Shown in pieces: positions 62,960 to 64,000 of a stretch of 64,000 nt of DNA. This DNA comes from Blumeriella jaapii (lineage: Eukaryota; Ascomycota; Leotiomycetes; Helotiales; Drepanopezizaceae), in contig VWND01000019.1 in NCBI GenBank assembly GCA_009599575.1, forward strand, positions 1-64,000, given 5' to 3'. Each line of letters begins with the position of its first letter. Position 1 is the stretch's first letter. The position numbers and the translations under genes are program-made. Under the pieces are notes generated by a model that did not search any database, was not told the DNA's origin, and worked only from the letters and a program-made list of their open reading frames with translations.

Positions 62960-64000
62960 AAACTTTCGTATAAATACGATAATAGATTTTAAGTTTTTTG
63001 GCTTAGCGAATTATTATAATAAATTGTTTAAAAAAAGCGATAATATCGCGAATTTGCTAGCGATCGTAGTTTCGGAACTCCGATTTTAAAGTTTTAATTA
63101 GCTTACGCCAGTTTCGAGCCTTAATAGCTTTTTATTTATTTATCGATTTGATAATATTTTTAATAATTGAATTATAATAACGAAAGAGTTTATCGAACAT
63201 TTTAATTTTAAAAACTTCGAAATCCTTATAAGTTTTTTTATATTTTTCGATAAAATCGGTAACGTTGGCGCTATTAAATAAAAATGCTCCAAAAGAGCCA
63301 GGAAAAAGTATGCGGCTTCGCATAAAAAAACGAAAAGCGTCGTTGTTTATAATATTAATAAAAATGTTAGTAAAGTTTGAATTAAATAAATAAGTGTTTT
63401 TTAAAATTGCAGATTAAAAGTTTTTAATATAAAAGAAATCGTTTTTAATAGGAAAGCTATTAAAAAGGTTTTTGTGTTTTCTAAAGAAATTAAATAAAAT
63501 AAAATTGCGTTTAGATATTTAAATAGTATATTAAAAAATTTGTTTTTTAATAAATTGATTAAATTAATATAATATTATTATATAATCCACGGTTTCGGTA
63601 TTTCGTGGCTTAAGCTAATGCACGTACAGTTATTGTTTTACTATTTTTAATAAAAAGCCGCAAATTGTAATTATTATAATTATAAACGCAAAATCAAAAG
63701 GTTGAGTTTTCGCCAAGCGTTTAATCAAAAAAGATTTAGTTTAAAAAGGCCGAGCGCAGCGGTCGAAACGTACGAACCAATATTCGATTTGTTATTTTTA
63801 AACAAAAAAGCGATTTTCGAACTTTAAATTTCGTACGATTTAAAATTGCCTGACCGTAATTTCAAACGTTTTTAAAATATATTGCATTTTTGTAATTTAA
63901 TAACTGTGCGCAAAATAAAAAAAGCTATTAAAAATCTTTTATATAATACAACTGCGAATAATATTATATAAAAGGTTTTTTAAGCCGTAATGGCGAAATA
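62960..64000 (-). mobile_element. Ty3/gypsy element B, copy 3, truncated gag and leader
   Basis: Collinear with 46766-47805 of copy 2, so it holds the N-terminal gag part and leader. It continues past the right edge of the window. The open gag piece is 63132-63323 (MRSRILFPGSFGAFLFNSAN, then FIEKYKKTYKDFEVF). Everything downstream of capsid is missing because it joins the TTAGGG-type block at 62959/62960. Inactive. Confidence 0.85.

Overview
This window looks like repeat-dense, AT-rich, subtelomere-like DNA from a filamentous ascomycete fungus (Pezizomycotina). I see no intact single-copy host gene, tRNA or rRNA. Copies of the same repeat differ almost only by transitions (C to T and G to A), CAA/CAG codons have become TAA/TAG, and catalytic Asp codons read as Asn. 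This is the signature of repeat-induced point mutation (RIP). The species cannot be named from this sequence.

Layout, left to right. (1) 1-16417 holds two copies of one subtelomeric module. Each copy has, in order: a minus-strand telomere-linked RecQ-type helicase pseudogene (1-2025, cut by the window edge; 6884-11126), a conserved upstream block with AT repeats, a 206-bp satellite array, and a roughly 185-bp-unit array carrying TTAGGGTTAG. The second satellite array is interrupted by an 856-bp miniature LTR element (12091-12946). (2) 16418-25537 is a truncated Ty3/gypsy element (family B) lying in a third copy of the module, whose upstream block (25538-26045) and satellite array (26046-28058) follow. 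(3) 28059-60475 is a nested retrotransposon complex. An outer minus-strand Ty3/gypsy chromovirus (element A, about 6.4 kb once the insertions are subtracted) sits in the satellite array. It was split by three later insertions: element C copy 1 (28404-35742), element B copy 2 (36903-48165) and element C copy 2 (49891-57244). Target-site duplications and reading frames that resume across the junctions support this. (4) 60476-62959 has the remaining satellite, a short minisatellite and a third TTAGGG-type block. (5) 62960-64000 is a third, truncated B copy that runs off the window.

All the retroelement gag-pol genes are minus-strand and inactivated, but their domain order can still be read: capsid, zinc knuckle, protease, reverse transcriptase, RNase H, integrase and, in A and C, a chromodomain. 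Element C also carries an antisense plus-strand reading frame between its chromodomain and its 3' LTR. Element B has about 4 kb of extra sequence after its integrase. The TTAGGG-type block has fixed ends and changing neighbours, and its right end abuts truncated helicase and truncated B sequence. Those three points are the least explained features here.
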